Shown here: positions 22,956-34,900 of the stretch, in pieces
Layout of the letters: the number at the start of each line of letters is the position of its first letter
Position numbering within the stretch: the first letter of the stretch is position 1
Source of the DNA: Viola odorata
Lineage: Eukaryota > Streptophyta > Magnoliopsida > Malpighiales > Violaceae
NCBI GenBank assembly: GCA_963691705.1
Contig: OY829539.1
Coordinates: 64,888,327-64,952,326, forward strand
Reading direction: 5' to 3'
DNA length: 64,000 bases
Notes under the pieces: generated by a model
Seen by the model: only the letters and a program-made list of their open reading frames with translations
The model's database searches: none
What the model was told of the DNA's origin: nothing
Program-made: the position numbers and the translations under genes

Positions 22956-22956
22956 C

Positions 22957-23454
22957 TAGATAGTTTCTTGTACATTTTCATTAGCTTAGACTTTGAGAGA
23001 ATATTGTTTTGAGTGAGATTACTCCTCCTTATTCTCCTAGGCTAAATATTGGTACTTGTCTTGGTTTGGAAAGCCGTGACTTGAGTCAATCAAAAATAAC
23101 AATTTTTCAATCTTTGTGTATCATCCATAGATCCGAGTCTCAAGTCCTTGGCCCTCGGTGAAATCTTGATTAAACAAGAATCTTGGGTTTCATCCAAGTT
23201 TTGTGTAATCCGTTATTATTTCACTTTGTGACCGTTTGAATGATAAATGATATGTATTTGTGATTATTGTGTATTCAAGAGCATTCTGCCGGTGATGTTC
23301 AAGATACACCTCAAGTGAGCCTCAAACATTCATTCACTCGTTTCAAGTTTATCATCTCAAGTGAGCCAAAAAAAATATATTGAAATACAAGAACGATGTT
23401 TGTTTGAGATCGACGTAAAATGTTTAAAATAACATTTAAAACAAACCGAAGAGA
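22957..23454. other. Duplicated non-coding segment continuing block 1 of copy A
   Basis: Together with 17.7-18.4 kb this forms the sequence that is continuous in copy B at 49.4-50.5 kb. It has no coding frame conserved between the copies. It could be an old LTR, but I found no terminal repeats to prove it. Confidence 0.4.
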
Positions 23455-23884
23455 GAGTTGCTGGCTTGTCCCTATCTATCTGTTTGTTTGAGATCGGTGT
23501 AATGTCACTTAACAATTTTTTTAATAGTTATTTCCTCATTGTCATTGATTGATGCATTTTCACAGTAAGACAAAGCAATTAGCGGTTATAATATACATGG
23601 GCATTTCATTTCTATTTTTTTGTCAATTAATACACTTTTTTTCTATGAATTATATATATAATATTACAAGAGTTGCTGGCTTATCCCTATCAACTTGTTT
23701 GGTGTGATGTCCCTTAACATTTTTTTTCAATTATTTTTTTTCCCATTGTCAGTGATTTGATGCATTTTCACATAAAGACAAAGCGATTGAGTATTGTGAT
23801 ATACAAGTGGGCATTTCATTTTTACTTTTTATCAACTAATACTTCTTTTTATGAATTATATATATACAAGTGGTCAAGAAAAGG
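23455..23884. repeat. Tandem repeat of two units of about 215 bp
   Basis: Each unit begins GAGTTGCTGGCTT and ends near TATGAATTATATATA. Both are shared by copy B (about 50545 onward). A third, diverged unit is in copy B near 55965-56110. Confidence 0.75.
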
Positions 23885-24008
23885 ATAAAGAATGATGAAG
23901 AAAGGAACGAGAACCAAGGAAGCATATTCGTTTTTTAATCTCATTATGACTTGGTCGTTCGGAAAAGATTCTTTCTCGATCACAACAGTAGAATACTACA
24001 AAGAAATA

Positions 24009-24139
24009 CTCCCTCTAGACTACTTTAATTGACTTTTTGAAACAGTAATATTCAGTAAAATAAACACTAAAAAGTTAAGTAAAATGTACAGTAAGTAATA
24101 TTTCGTAGAAAAATGACAATTATTATGGTCCGGTGGAAG
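24009..24139. mobile_element. Stowaway-like MITE
   Basis: Ends read CTCCCTCTAGACTACTTTAATTG and, as reverse complement, CTTCCACCGGACCATAATAATTG, with TA on both sides. This is a Tc1/mariner-type (Stowaway) signature. It is absent from copy B, although the flanks there are also rearranged. 131 bp. Confidence 0.65.
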
Positions 24140-24178
24140 TACTATCTTCATATGTAGGCAGAGGGATTGAGTATTATA

Positions 24179-24404
24179 CTACCTCCGGAACTTAATAACT
24201 GTCCCGTTGACTTTGAGCACGCATATTAAGGAGGCCGGATGACACACTATTTGACCCTAAAAAATTCCGTACTATTTGACCCTAAAGAATTAACGTACGT
24301 CCGAGAAAAAAATCGAGGTAAAATTGTCTCAAATAGTGAGTCATCTAGCCTCTTTAATATGTGTGCCCAAAGTCAACGGGATAGTTATTACGTTCCGGAG
24401 GGAG
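24179..24404. mobile_element. Stowaway-like MITE with long inverted repeats
   Basis: The first and last roughly 78 bp are inverted copies with about ten mismatches, beginning CTMCCTCCGGAAC, flanked by TA. Copy B reads straight through at the same place (about 52413-52435), an empty site. 226 bp and almost fully palindromic. Confidence 0.82.
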
Positions 24405-24429
24405 TAATATACAAGTGGGCATTTCATTT

Positions 24430-25600
24430 TTAATCTCTAAAATTTAGTTGGATTTCATATAGTTTAAAATTTAAGTTAAGTTTTTTATATTAATAACAAA
24501 TAAATCAAAACTTTTAATTAAATATGTTTTATTAACTTGATAATTTTTCAGAATAGTTCTATATATATATATATTTACTTTTAGATACTGTACCATAAGA
24601 CCTCTCGAAAATATTTAGTCTAATTTTGTTTTTAACTTCACCCCTCTAAAAAATTTTTTAGCTCCACTCCTATGAGTCACTTATCTCGTATCTTAATTAC
24701 TCTCGAGTGAGATTTGTCTAATCTAAAAAGGACAAAAAGGAAATAGAAAGAAAAAAAAATATTATATATATTTTTAATTCACAATTATAATATTTTTAAA
24801 GTTTTATCTTTTAAGGTAATTTATTATATTTGGCTCCGAAGATTCCAGTGGGAGTAGAGTAGAGCATGATGGAGTTTATGTTTTAGGTAATGTTATTTCG
24901 TGCGAAAGAAATAAGTCGAATTGACTTACAGTCCGATGTGGATGCCACCTGTTAACAGGTGGATAACAAGTGACATTCATATCAAACGGTAAGTCAATTC
25001 AGCTTGTTTCTTTCACACGAAATAGCATTACCCTCTCTACTACCTTAAAAAGAATAAATTGAATTGAGTGGCATGAAACATTTAATTACCCTCTCTCACA
25101 TCCATCGCTATGTAAATTTTGCAGCAGATTAGCTTACAGCTTCTTGTTTGGGGTGTATTTATTCGAGTAAGTTTATAATAGTAATAAGTTTTGGTTTTTT
25201 TATGATACAAATAGTGAGTTACATTCGTTGGTTCTCGAACACTATTTTTTTTTATAGAATATAAAATGTGGTGATTAGTTTAAAAGAGTATATTTTGGTA
25301 GGATAAATGAACTTTACAAAATAAACATATAACTAATGAAAGACTTAAGCAAAATAATCTGTGATGAATTGGAACGGTGGCAAAAGCTAGGCTGTCGGTG
25401 GATCACATTCACATGGAACGGTCGGAATTATTATTATATGCTTAAAATAATAATAAATTAATGAATATGGCTAGTTTAGAGTAGACTTCACTTTTTATGA
25501 TGTGTTTGTGTCGAACTCATTTTTGATATTGATACTCAACGGATACCCACATGTGTCCAATTTATTACTTTTCACATCTTGCTTTTTTGTAATGTGTTTT
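24430..25600. repeat. Old paralogous copy of the CNL 5' flank (S1)
   Basis: This stretch matches 27712-28665, which lies immediately upstream of the CNL gene at 28990, at visibly lower identity than copies A and B. Shared stretches include GGGAGTAGAGTAGAGCAT, TTTACAAARTAAACATATAAC and CACATTCACATGG. The match ends before any coding exon. It is also present in copy B (52975-54130). Confidence 0.75.
24886..25032. mobile_element. Palindromic MITE of unassigned family, copy A
   Basis: The ends GGTAATGTTATTTCGTGYG and, inverted, GGTAATGCTATTTCGTGTG enclose an almost complete palindrome centred on CCTGTTAACAGG. The same element is at 53413-53562, so it predates the duplication. I could not define a target duplication. 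Confidence 0.65.
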
Positions 25601-27327
25601 GTAATTAGGGCAATTAAACGCATCCATCAGCTTCCTCCTTTTCTCTCATTGATGTACTTCTGCTCCAATCTTTAATCAGTTTTCTTTTATATATCATATT
25701 TGAATTGTTATGTTTTTATTTTGGCTTGTTTTCATGTTGATTGGTCAATTTATTTATTTATGTTGTTAAGTTTGTTTGGATAAATTTATACCTACTAGTC
25801 TTGCTGGTCTGCTCATTTTTACAGTCTTTAGTTTAGCAGAAAAATCATTTTCAGATTTAGAATTCAAGAAATTTCATTTTTATAGTCTTGCTGGTCTGCT
25901 TACTTGGTTTTTCTTTGATGTATTTTATATATTATTTTTTTGTATGTTATTTGGTATTATCATAATATTGTAATACTGGACCGAAATTATTTCGATAATA
26001 TGGTAATGGTATTGATCAGATGATTGTTAATGTTAATAAAAAGAAAAGAATAAAACAACTCAATTAATTGTTTATATATGTATCATGTGTGTGATTCTTT
26101 AATAAAATAAATCCAATGGCATTATATGTTATTATCCGATTCCGATGTAAGATGCTAGTTAACAAATTCAGCTCATCAACTATTCGATAAAATTACATAA
26201 TAAATTAAGCAATATTTTATTATTTTCTTTTTATTTTTTTTATTAAGAAAGTCTCGTCAATGTTAATATATAATATTAAAAGAATAAAAGGTAATTGTAA
26301 TATTCGTTATTATATGTACCGTCAAGGAGACTGGAAGCTTGTTATTAACATTAATCAATAAATTTCCTCCTGAGAGGTTTGAAAATGTTAAAAATAGAAA
26401 AATTTCAATTTCAATGGACATGAACTATAATGTGAAGTGAATTTTAGCCTCTAAAAATAGAAAAATGGCCAAAATGTGTTGTATATAATTTTTCTTTTTA
26501 ATAAATTACTAAAATTAAGAGATTGGGGCAAGAACAATTGTAATTTGATTTCTTTTCTTGAATCAACGTCTGATTTCATAGGACCTGATAAGAAGCAAAG
26601 GAGTGTTTTTGGATTTTAATATATGGAGGTCAAGAAAAGGATCAAGAATGATACAAGAAAGGAACGAGGAGCAACTCTGAGATCATATTTATCTTTTTTC
26701 ATATTACCGTACTTGTTCCACAATTCTCCAATTTATCACCAACAAATAAAAGAGATTGCTTTTTTTTATCAACTAACATTTTTTTATTTGCTTATGAATT
26801 ATATATAGTGTGGCGTGTAGATGAGGAGTATTAGATATTGAATTTTTATTTTAAATTATAGTTTTAAGACATTATCGAGGTGCTCATTTAAGAAGCTCGT
26901 CAGATTAATCATAATCCTCTAATAAAAATATTTTTAATGAAAGACTTTCAAAAGGGAAGTCTTTCAAATTCATGTGTCCAATTGTGTATAACGGTAACGG
27001 CTAAGATATAGTTTGTTTCTCTCAAGTGGAAATAGATTAAATATGACCTATTATGGTACGTGATGATCTAAATAATCTTTTATTGCTTCTTTTGTATTTA
27101 CTGCAATTTATTGTCATGTATAGTTTCAGGGTAACACTCGTTGTGAAGTTATATAACTAATTAGTTTAATTGATAAAATACAAATTAATCTAGGCTAAGA
27201 AAATATAAGCTATGAGTATTCTTAATCGATATTTATATTGGTTACATTTTTTCTACCGTTTGAAAAAAACAACTGTTGCGTACAATTACAGGATTTGGAA
27301 AACATATATTAAAACACACATATTCTT
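25601..27327. other. AT-rich intergenic sequence, no gene seen
   Basis: The sequence is collinear with copy B (54131-56629) apart from an extra block of roughly 600 bp in B (about 55408-56000). No conserved frame is evident; short frames here are not preserved between the copies. Confidence 0.5.
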
Positions 27328-28665
27328 AATCTTATTTGAATAATATGACTGCCCTTTAGAAATATCTATGATAAATACTATATAGAATCGATCAAATTGT
27401 AGTCGTGTTACATATTCCCTACTCCAAAGTTAATTATGCTTAACATTAAAAGTATCAGTAGAAACTCGATTTCAAGTTCGAATAAAATTTATCTATCACA
27501 ATTCAAATTTTAGGTTTGAGTATAAAAAAAAATAATAAAAAAATTATACTAAAAAAGTTATCAGAAGTAACGCCTCGGTACTTTTAAGTTTACATTTTTT
27601 TAAATAATTTATTTTATTTACCAAAAAAATTATATTTGGCCCTCCCTAACTTTCTAAAAGTACATAGTTCTTAAATATGTAGATTTTAGTTATTTACTTT
27701 AATTTACCCTAAAATTTAGTTGGATTTTATATATATATATATAGTTTCTTATATTAACGGCAAATAAATCAAATTTTCTAAATATATTTTATTAACTTTT
27801 ATAATTTTTTAGAATAGCTCCTAAATATATGTTACTTTTATATATTATATCATAAGGTCTCTCCAAAATATTTAGTCTAACTTTGCCTTTAACTTCTCCC
27901 TGTAAAAAAAATTCTAGCTCGGCTCTTAAAAGTCACTTATCTCCTGTCTTAATCATTTTCGAATAAAATTAGTCTCATCCGAAAAGAATAGAGAGAAAAA
28001 AATATTATATATATTTTTAATTCAGCTATAATAATTATTAAAGTTTCATTTTTTAAGATAATTTATTATATTTGGTTTCGATTATTTCAATGGGAGTAGA
28101 GTAGAGCATATGGAGTTTATTTTTTTTCTTGTTATTGAAATAATTTAAATACTATCATAAAAAAGAATAATTTCATCTACTCTCTCACATCGATCTCGAT
28201 GTAAATTTTGCAGTCTTATCTTGCTTAAGTCTTTCTTTCTGTTAGGAGCTAAAATTTTGATGATTACTTTAAAAGAGCGTATATTTTGGTATAATAAATG
28301 AACTTTACAAAGTAAACATATAACTAAGAGGCTGTGATGAATTGGGACGGTGGAAAAAGCTTGGCAACCAGTCGATCACATTCACATGGAATGGTCAGAA
28401 TTATTATTAGTATTACGATCATTAGTATTACAATTACAATTTACTAGTTTAGAGTAGACTTATTAAGTCAATGGATTACGATCATTACTATTACGATCAT
28501 TGTTTCATTATTACTAATTTTTGTAAATAAAAGGAAACTTAAAGCCCATGTAACACCAACATTTCATTTTTTATGTCGGACTCATTTGTAACATTGGTAT
28601 TCGACGGACATCTATATGATATGTGTCCGACGTACTGCATTTTGCTTTCTGCTTTTGTCATAATT
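27328..28665. repeat. Upstream flank of the first CNL gene (S2)
   Basis: Homologous to S1 of both copies: 52450-54130 in B, and 24430-25600 in A where 530 bp are missing. In copy B the equivalent of 27340-28636 is absent. There the solo LTR lies next to the promoter-proximal 370 bp. Confidence 0.7.
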
Positions 28666-28989
28666 CTAAACAATTGTTGGCGGTGAAGAGATATGTAACG
28701 TAAATTATAATTGCTAAAAATATTTAAAAGATTAAACTTAATTTGAAAATACCGTTCCAATTACATTATAATTAAAAATATAATTGAAACTTATTTTTTT
28801 AACATTAATTAATCAATCCCCTTTTGCGAGTTTTTAAAATGAAACCCTTCCGTAGTTAGCTATTTGCTTGTTTGAGCCTCCGCCGTGTTTCCCTTTCCTT
28901 AAACGAAAGAGTTGTTAATTATTACGAGCTTCCATTTTAGTTTCCGAAGAAAAAAAGCAAAAGCAAAAACAAAAAACGAAAAAAAGAGA

Positions 28990-31900
28990 ATGGTTCTCCC
29001 GTGGATTATTGCCGCTGCTAAAAAGATCGGAGGGTGCTGTGTTGAGCCCATCGTGGAGTTCATCAAGACAGAGGTTGGTCTTCTGATTAATTACAGCGCC
29101 AACCTTGAGAAGCTGAGAGAACAAGCTCAGAATGTGAGTGATGCAGCAGAATCGGTGAATGGTCGAATTGAAGAGGCTGAGAATCTTAGAGGGGAGACGA
29201 AGGTGGACGCTACTGTTATGAGATGGAAGACAAGGGCAACTTCTCTCCAGGAGGACGCTGACAAGATTATTGCAGAAGAAGGGAAAGCAGAGGATAAGAG
29301 GTGTCTCATGGGTTTGCGCTTCAATTTATGGGCCTGCTACCAGGTAATTAATTTGATTTTATTCGGTTAAATTAAATTCCAATCCGATCTGATCCTACCG
29401 ATCCGCTAAATCCCTGATTTTTGGCAGGTAAGCAAATCAGCAAAGGAGGCGATAGACAAGGCTGTTCAACTTCAGGAGGAGGAGAAAAAATTTGCCAGGG
29501 TTGCGAATACTGATTACTCGGAGTGCTTGGGGGTCACACCGATTCCTAATTTTGAGGAATTCAAATCAAGAGACAAAGTTTCACAGGATATCGTGGCGGT
29601 CTTGAAGGATCCGAGTGTGAATATGGTAGGGGTGTTTGGGATGGGCGGGGTGGGGAAGACCACACTGGTGGAAAAGGTTGCTGCCCAGCTCCAGAAAGAC
29701 CGGACATTTGATTTTGTGGTTAAGGCAACTGTGTCCGATGTACCAGATCTGAGGAGGATTCAGGGAGAAATTGCAGATACACTGAAGATCAAATTGGACG
29801 CGGAAACAGTGCAAGGGAGAGCTGGTCAATTAATGGGGCGATTGGGAAAACGAGAGAAACTACTCATTGTTCTGGATGATATCTGGGAAGGAATTCTGTT
29901 GAAGGATATCGGGATTCCTTTCGGTACTCGACGAGCTGGAAGAAGGGATCAGAAGGGAGGTCACTTTGACAGCCTCGCCGAGGGAGCTGATGATGATACC
30001 AAAACAAGCTCTCGCAGCAGTACTCATGACTGCAAAATATTGATGACATCTAGAAGTGAAACAGTGTTAAAGAGCAAGATGGAATCCCCCCGCAACTTTC
30101 TCCTTCAAGAGCTAGACAACGTCGATGCATTGAACTTGTTTCAGAAGACACTAGGCAGTACTCCTGAGGATCCGAGCTGGCGATCAATTGCTAATCAAGT
30201 GGTTGAAAGATGTTCAGGTACTCTTCCAAACCAAACTAATAAGACTGTTTACTTTCTGTTGGAGTTGGTTTACAAACACTCTAAATTTAGTATATATAAA
30301 TTATTATAAAGAGACTTTCTCTGGGTTTTTACGGTAAGTGGTGTAGGGAAAAATTGTAGAAAAACTGTCTCAAAGAATAAAATTAAGCCTGGTGCATACT
30401 TAAAAAAAAATAGAAAGAAAAGTCTAATTAGCCTCAAATCCGAAAACGATAATAAATCCTGAAAATAATTAAGAAAAACGTAAAAATAAGTTTCATTGGT
30501 CGATTTTTTTGGACAGTAAGTAATATGTCTGCTGACTTTGAGTGTTGTCCAACGATCGAATCAAAAATCATAATTGTATTAAATTTGGATATCTGTTGTT
30601 TTTGTTTTTTTGTTTTTTGACCGAGATAGAAATTCTTAAGCTTATTCGTTCCACACTAGAAGCTGTAACCCTAGATTCTAGTTTTATTATTTTGGTAATT
30701 TCTTTTAGTTCTTAATTTCATTAATTAATTCTAATTTTTCTTCAGAAAAACTTTTTTTTACATAAAAAGTTATGAGCAAAGTATTACATTTTATAAAATC
30801 TTTTATGGGACACATTTTACATATAAATATCACTTATTTGCAATTTGTACTATTCTAGCTTGATTAACCATGTATTTTTTAATAATTCAATTAGTTTTTC
30901 TCTTTATAGAACAGCTTCCTTGATTTTATTTTCTTAATTTATAATTAATTTAATTATTTTTTATATAATATTTTATTTCTATTTCATTTGAAATTTAATA
31001 TTTATGTTTTATTCAATAAATTTATATATAAATTATGAAATAATATAATCAATAAATTTTATTATTAAATATATGTAATAATGATTCCATAAAAATAAAG
31101 ATAAAATATAAATTTACACATTTTATTCTCATTTCTTACCATTCATATCAAATAAAGATAATGGTCATTCAAACTTTCTTATTCTCATTCCTTGTGGTAG
31201 GATACCAAAGAAATTAATGGATATACTCTATCATACTCATTCCCTACTTCCATTTTCATTCCTTATGGTCTATTACGGGCAACCAAACAAATCGTAAAAG
31301 TATGAAACGAAATACGTGTGTAAAATTGTATAATTGAATTTTTAAGAAAATAGTAAGGGTATTTAATTAAGAGAAAAGAAACACTTAAGAAGTCGTACTT
31401 TTATATATATAATAGATTATAGATCATATGAAAACAATTAAGTGAATTATGATATTAATCTTGACTTTTCGTACAAGAAATAAAAAAAACTAACTTTGGC
31501 ATATAAATGTATCCATAAATGTATCCACATAAATGTATCCATAAATGTATCCACAACTTATTTATTCCTTTAATGACACTCTAAATATATCCGTAAATGT
31601 AAGTCACATTTTTGCAATATTTAATGACATTAAATGATACGTTACCAACGGCATGAAGGATTTCTTAAAATATCTATTATTCCTTTAATAAGTTTTTTAT
31701 AAAATAAATACGTTTTGAGTTTGAATTTTGAGAATAAAAAATATATATATTAGGAGAGTTTCCAACTATAGATTGAAAACAAACTCGTATGAAATTAATA
31801 ATTATACTATTAGTTATTAACAATAATATTACCATTAATGATTAACCGATGCCCCACAAGCTATCACATAATCCCAAACCGAAATGTGAGAGCTTAACAT

Positions 31901-34900
31901 GTTTAAATCATGAATTTTCAGATGTAATTAGTTCAATTGGCAAACACGGTGTGAATAAAGGGTAAATCTCTTATTCTTAACATATTTTTAAAATCTTAAC
32001 TATCTAACTATTAGTAATATAATTAACAATAATATTATCATTTTACAAAATAATAGTAATTACCATTATAACACAATCTCAATCTTAATAAACCACAGGA
32101 GAGAAAATAAATACAAATAAATTGCCTCTAATAAAATTTGGGGGCATGAAAATGACTAAGTTTAAAAGACGGATATTAGTAATAACTTTTTTATAAATTT
32201 TTTTTTTAAAATAAAAAATAATTTTAAGGCAGAGTTAGTAAAGGTGAAAAGAGTGAAAGAAGTAACCTTATTTTCAATGTGTTATGGGTAATTAGTACGT
32301 CACCTCCTAGGTACTATTGTTAAATAGAAAAGATTGCCCGGCGTTTCAAAAACCTTGTTTAGGACTCTAACTTATCTAACCATTACAATTAACCCCTTTC
32401 CTTAATATGTCGTGAAAATTGGATAAGTTGGAGTAGTGTTTTAAAAACTGGACTGATTTAGTGGTCAAACCGATAAATTGGCGACCCAAAGAAGTTTTCA
32501 GTTCGATTCAGCCTATCTGACCGGATATGTATCATGATCGGTCAAAACCGGTTGATTCGGCCACTTTTACAGAGCCGGTGAACTGGCCGAGTCACTATCT
32601 AACCGCTTGGGTCAATACCATCATTAAAACGCCGTAATTTTATGAAAGAAAAAAAAACAATACCATCAGAATGATGTCATTTTAAAGAAAAGAAAAAGAG
32701 AAAAAGTTTGTTGTCCTGTTCAATCCAAATTAACTATTATTCTTTTTTTGGTAAACCGAAAAATGTCACATCCGTTAGTATGAAAATCTACTGGTTCAAT
32801 CCGGTTGAATTATCTAAGACTAAACGGTCTATATGTGAAAGGTTCAAAAATGATCCAATGAGTCAATCCGGTTGAACCATGTCGAATCAGATCAAACTAA
32901 TAATTCATTTATTTTCAATTTATTATCCGATCCGGTTATGGAAATACTGTGATGGAGATTTTAAATTTCTTATATATTTTTAAGTGGATAAAAATGATTC
33001 TTAGAGATTGTGATAGGTTTATTTATTTTTTACGTGAGCAATAAGAGCCTATTGCAGACATAGACCTAAGATGACACCTACTAACTAATTGAATTATAAC
33101 CTTATATACATATAGACGTGAATGTTAACTGTTAAAAGACGGATATTAGTAATAACTTTTTTATAAGATTTTTTTAAAATAAAAAATAATTTTAAGGCAG
33201 AGTTAGTAAAGGTGACAAGAGAGAAAGAAGTAACCTTATTTTCAATGTGTTATGGGTAATTAGTACCTCACCTCCTAGGTACTATTGTTAAATAGGAAAG
33301 ATTGCCCGGCGTTTCAAAAACCTTGTTTAGGCCTCTAACTTATCTAATCGTTACAATTAACCCCTTTCCATAATATGTCGTGAAAATTGGATATGTTGGA
33401 GTAGTGTTTTAAAAATCGGACTGATTTGGTGGTCAAACTAGTGAATTGGAGACCCAAGGAAGTTTTTAGTTTGATTCAGCCTATCTGACTGGATATGTAT
33501 CTTGATCGGTCAAAACCGGTTGACCCAACCACTTTTATAGAACCAATGAATTGGAGATTCAAGGAAGTTTTTCCTATTTGTATTGATCATAAATATTTTA
33601 TCCGTTACTTAAATATAATCTCAACTGTAAAAAAAATGTTAATGGAGACAAACTCCGTTAGATTTTAATACTTTAGTATTTTTCCTGACAATTGGGCTAT
33701 CATGTAACACGTCAACTAGAAGAAAGAAAAAAAAAGTGAAAAAAAATTACTAGACAACTAAATACCATAAATTTTGAAAACAAATAATAAATATTTAAAA
33801 TTGGTTAACTCACTCTCTATCTCCTCTGTCTTCCACACTCAACTATCCCTTAAACCAAGATAAGATCTCATCCCTTAAAAAAAAAGAATCATACTATTTA
33901 CTATAGAGATAAAACAATAAAAAAACAGGTTAAAAAATAATTTTGTTTATATAAAAAATGGTAACATTTTAAAAAGCAATCGCTTTTTTTTTAACAAAAT
34001 ATAAAAATAAAAAAAATGTTAAATTGATACCACTGATAAAATTTAACTATTGAGAATTGAAATTAGAAGAAGAAATAATTATAATTTTTCTAATGAGAGA
34101 AATGTAATGAGTACTTTTATTACATGAAATTCAATAAATTAGTTAGTTAGAAAATATCTGATTACGAAGTATTTAAAAGAGAGAATTATAAATAAATAAA
34201 TTAATTATCTTAGGTGCATACTTTTCAAAAATATAAAATTCAATTAGGTTTGCACATAAGAAATTGGGTTTGCAAATATAAAAAAAAATTGATTTTCAAT
34301 TTTAAGTATAATACATAAAAAATATTTAGAAATCAAAGAAACAAAGAATGCAAAGGTGAATTGACAGAATAAAATAAATTAAGGGCTTACTTACATTGAA
34401 ATAAATAAATGATGAGATTAATTTTTACTTTGCTGAAACTAAAAAAGTTAAATATATAAAAATAACATAGTTAAAAAAAGAAAAAGAAAAAAAAAAGAGA
34501 GAATGAAAATTCGGAGGAAAATTGCAATGGTTACTAATACTATGAATATAAAAATGTATTATGAGAAGTTGAATATTATAAAAATGTATTATGAGAAGTT
34601 GAATATTATAAAAATGTATAAAATGAAGAAGTTAAGAAATTAATGAGAAAAATGAAATTTACAAAAAAGAAGAAGGTATACCTGTTTTTAACCAATTTTA
34701 TTTTTCATTGTGGTAGGTATACCTGTTCTTCTTGATGTTGTTTCTAGGGCTTTAAAAGATAAGGATTTGCAGACTTGGATGGCTGCTTTGGAAAAATTGA
34801 AGACGTTTGATAAGTCTGAGTTGATTGATACTTATTACTTGAAAATAGAGTTGAGCTATAACCATCTCAAAGGTGAGGAGATAAAGTCATTGTTCCGACT

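Larger units (their letters stand above)
18421..22956 (-). mobile_element. L1-type LINE, 5'-truncated, with target duplication and empty site in copy B
   Basis: The poly(T) at 18421-18437 is the poly(A) tail of a minus-strand LINE. The direct repeat TAGATAGTTT flanks it (18414-18423 and 22957-22966). Copy B has the same region uninterrupted at 50039-50050, an empty site that proves insertion after the duplication, or loss in B. The 5' end is truncated inside ORF1. It carries ORF1 remains and ORF2 with endonuclease, reverse transcriptase and zf-RVT regions. Confidence 0.95.
16782..33500. repeat. Segmental duplication, copy A
   Basis: Four collinear blocks match copy B. These are 16782-18420 with 48459-50045; 22957-24000 with 50039-52390; 24420-27335 with 52975-56629; and 28637-33500 with 60705-64000. 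The period is 31.7-32.1 kb. Coding and flanking sequence look roughly 94-97% identical by eye. Copy A alone carries the LINE (18421-22956), two Stowaway elements and the segment 27340-28636. Both copies hold the 5' half of a CNL gene, so the locus grew by tandem duplication. Confidence 0.92.
30218..34716 (+). other. Intron 2 of the first CNL gene, repeat-rich
   Basis: The donor TCAG|GTACTC and acceptor GTGGTAG|GTATACC split the GLPL motif in phase 1. The 4.5 kb is very AT-rich and holds a minisatellite, a 970-bp-period direct repeat and a hAT-like MITE. No gene is seen inside it. The first 1.7 kb is collinear with copy B (62295-63900). Confidence 0.7.

Noticed and set aside
17730..23400. Possible LTR or TRIM element around the LINE (continuous in copy B at 49.4-50.5 kb)
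   Set aside because: Phrases resembling LTR sequence occur, but I found no paired ends, primer site or target duplication.
30218..30309. Extension of CNL exon 2 to a stop at 30309, ending the protein after the NB domain
   Set aside because: A good GT donor at 30218 lies exactly where the GLPL motif should continue, and exon 3 resumes the motif in phase. A truncated isoform from intron retention remains possible.
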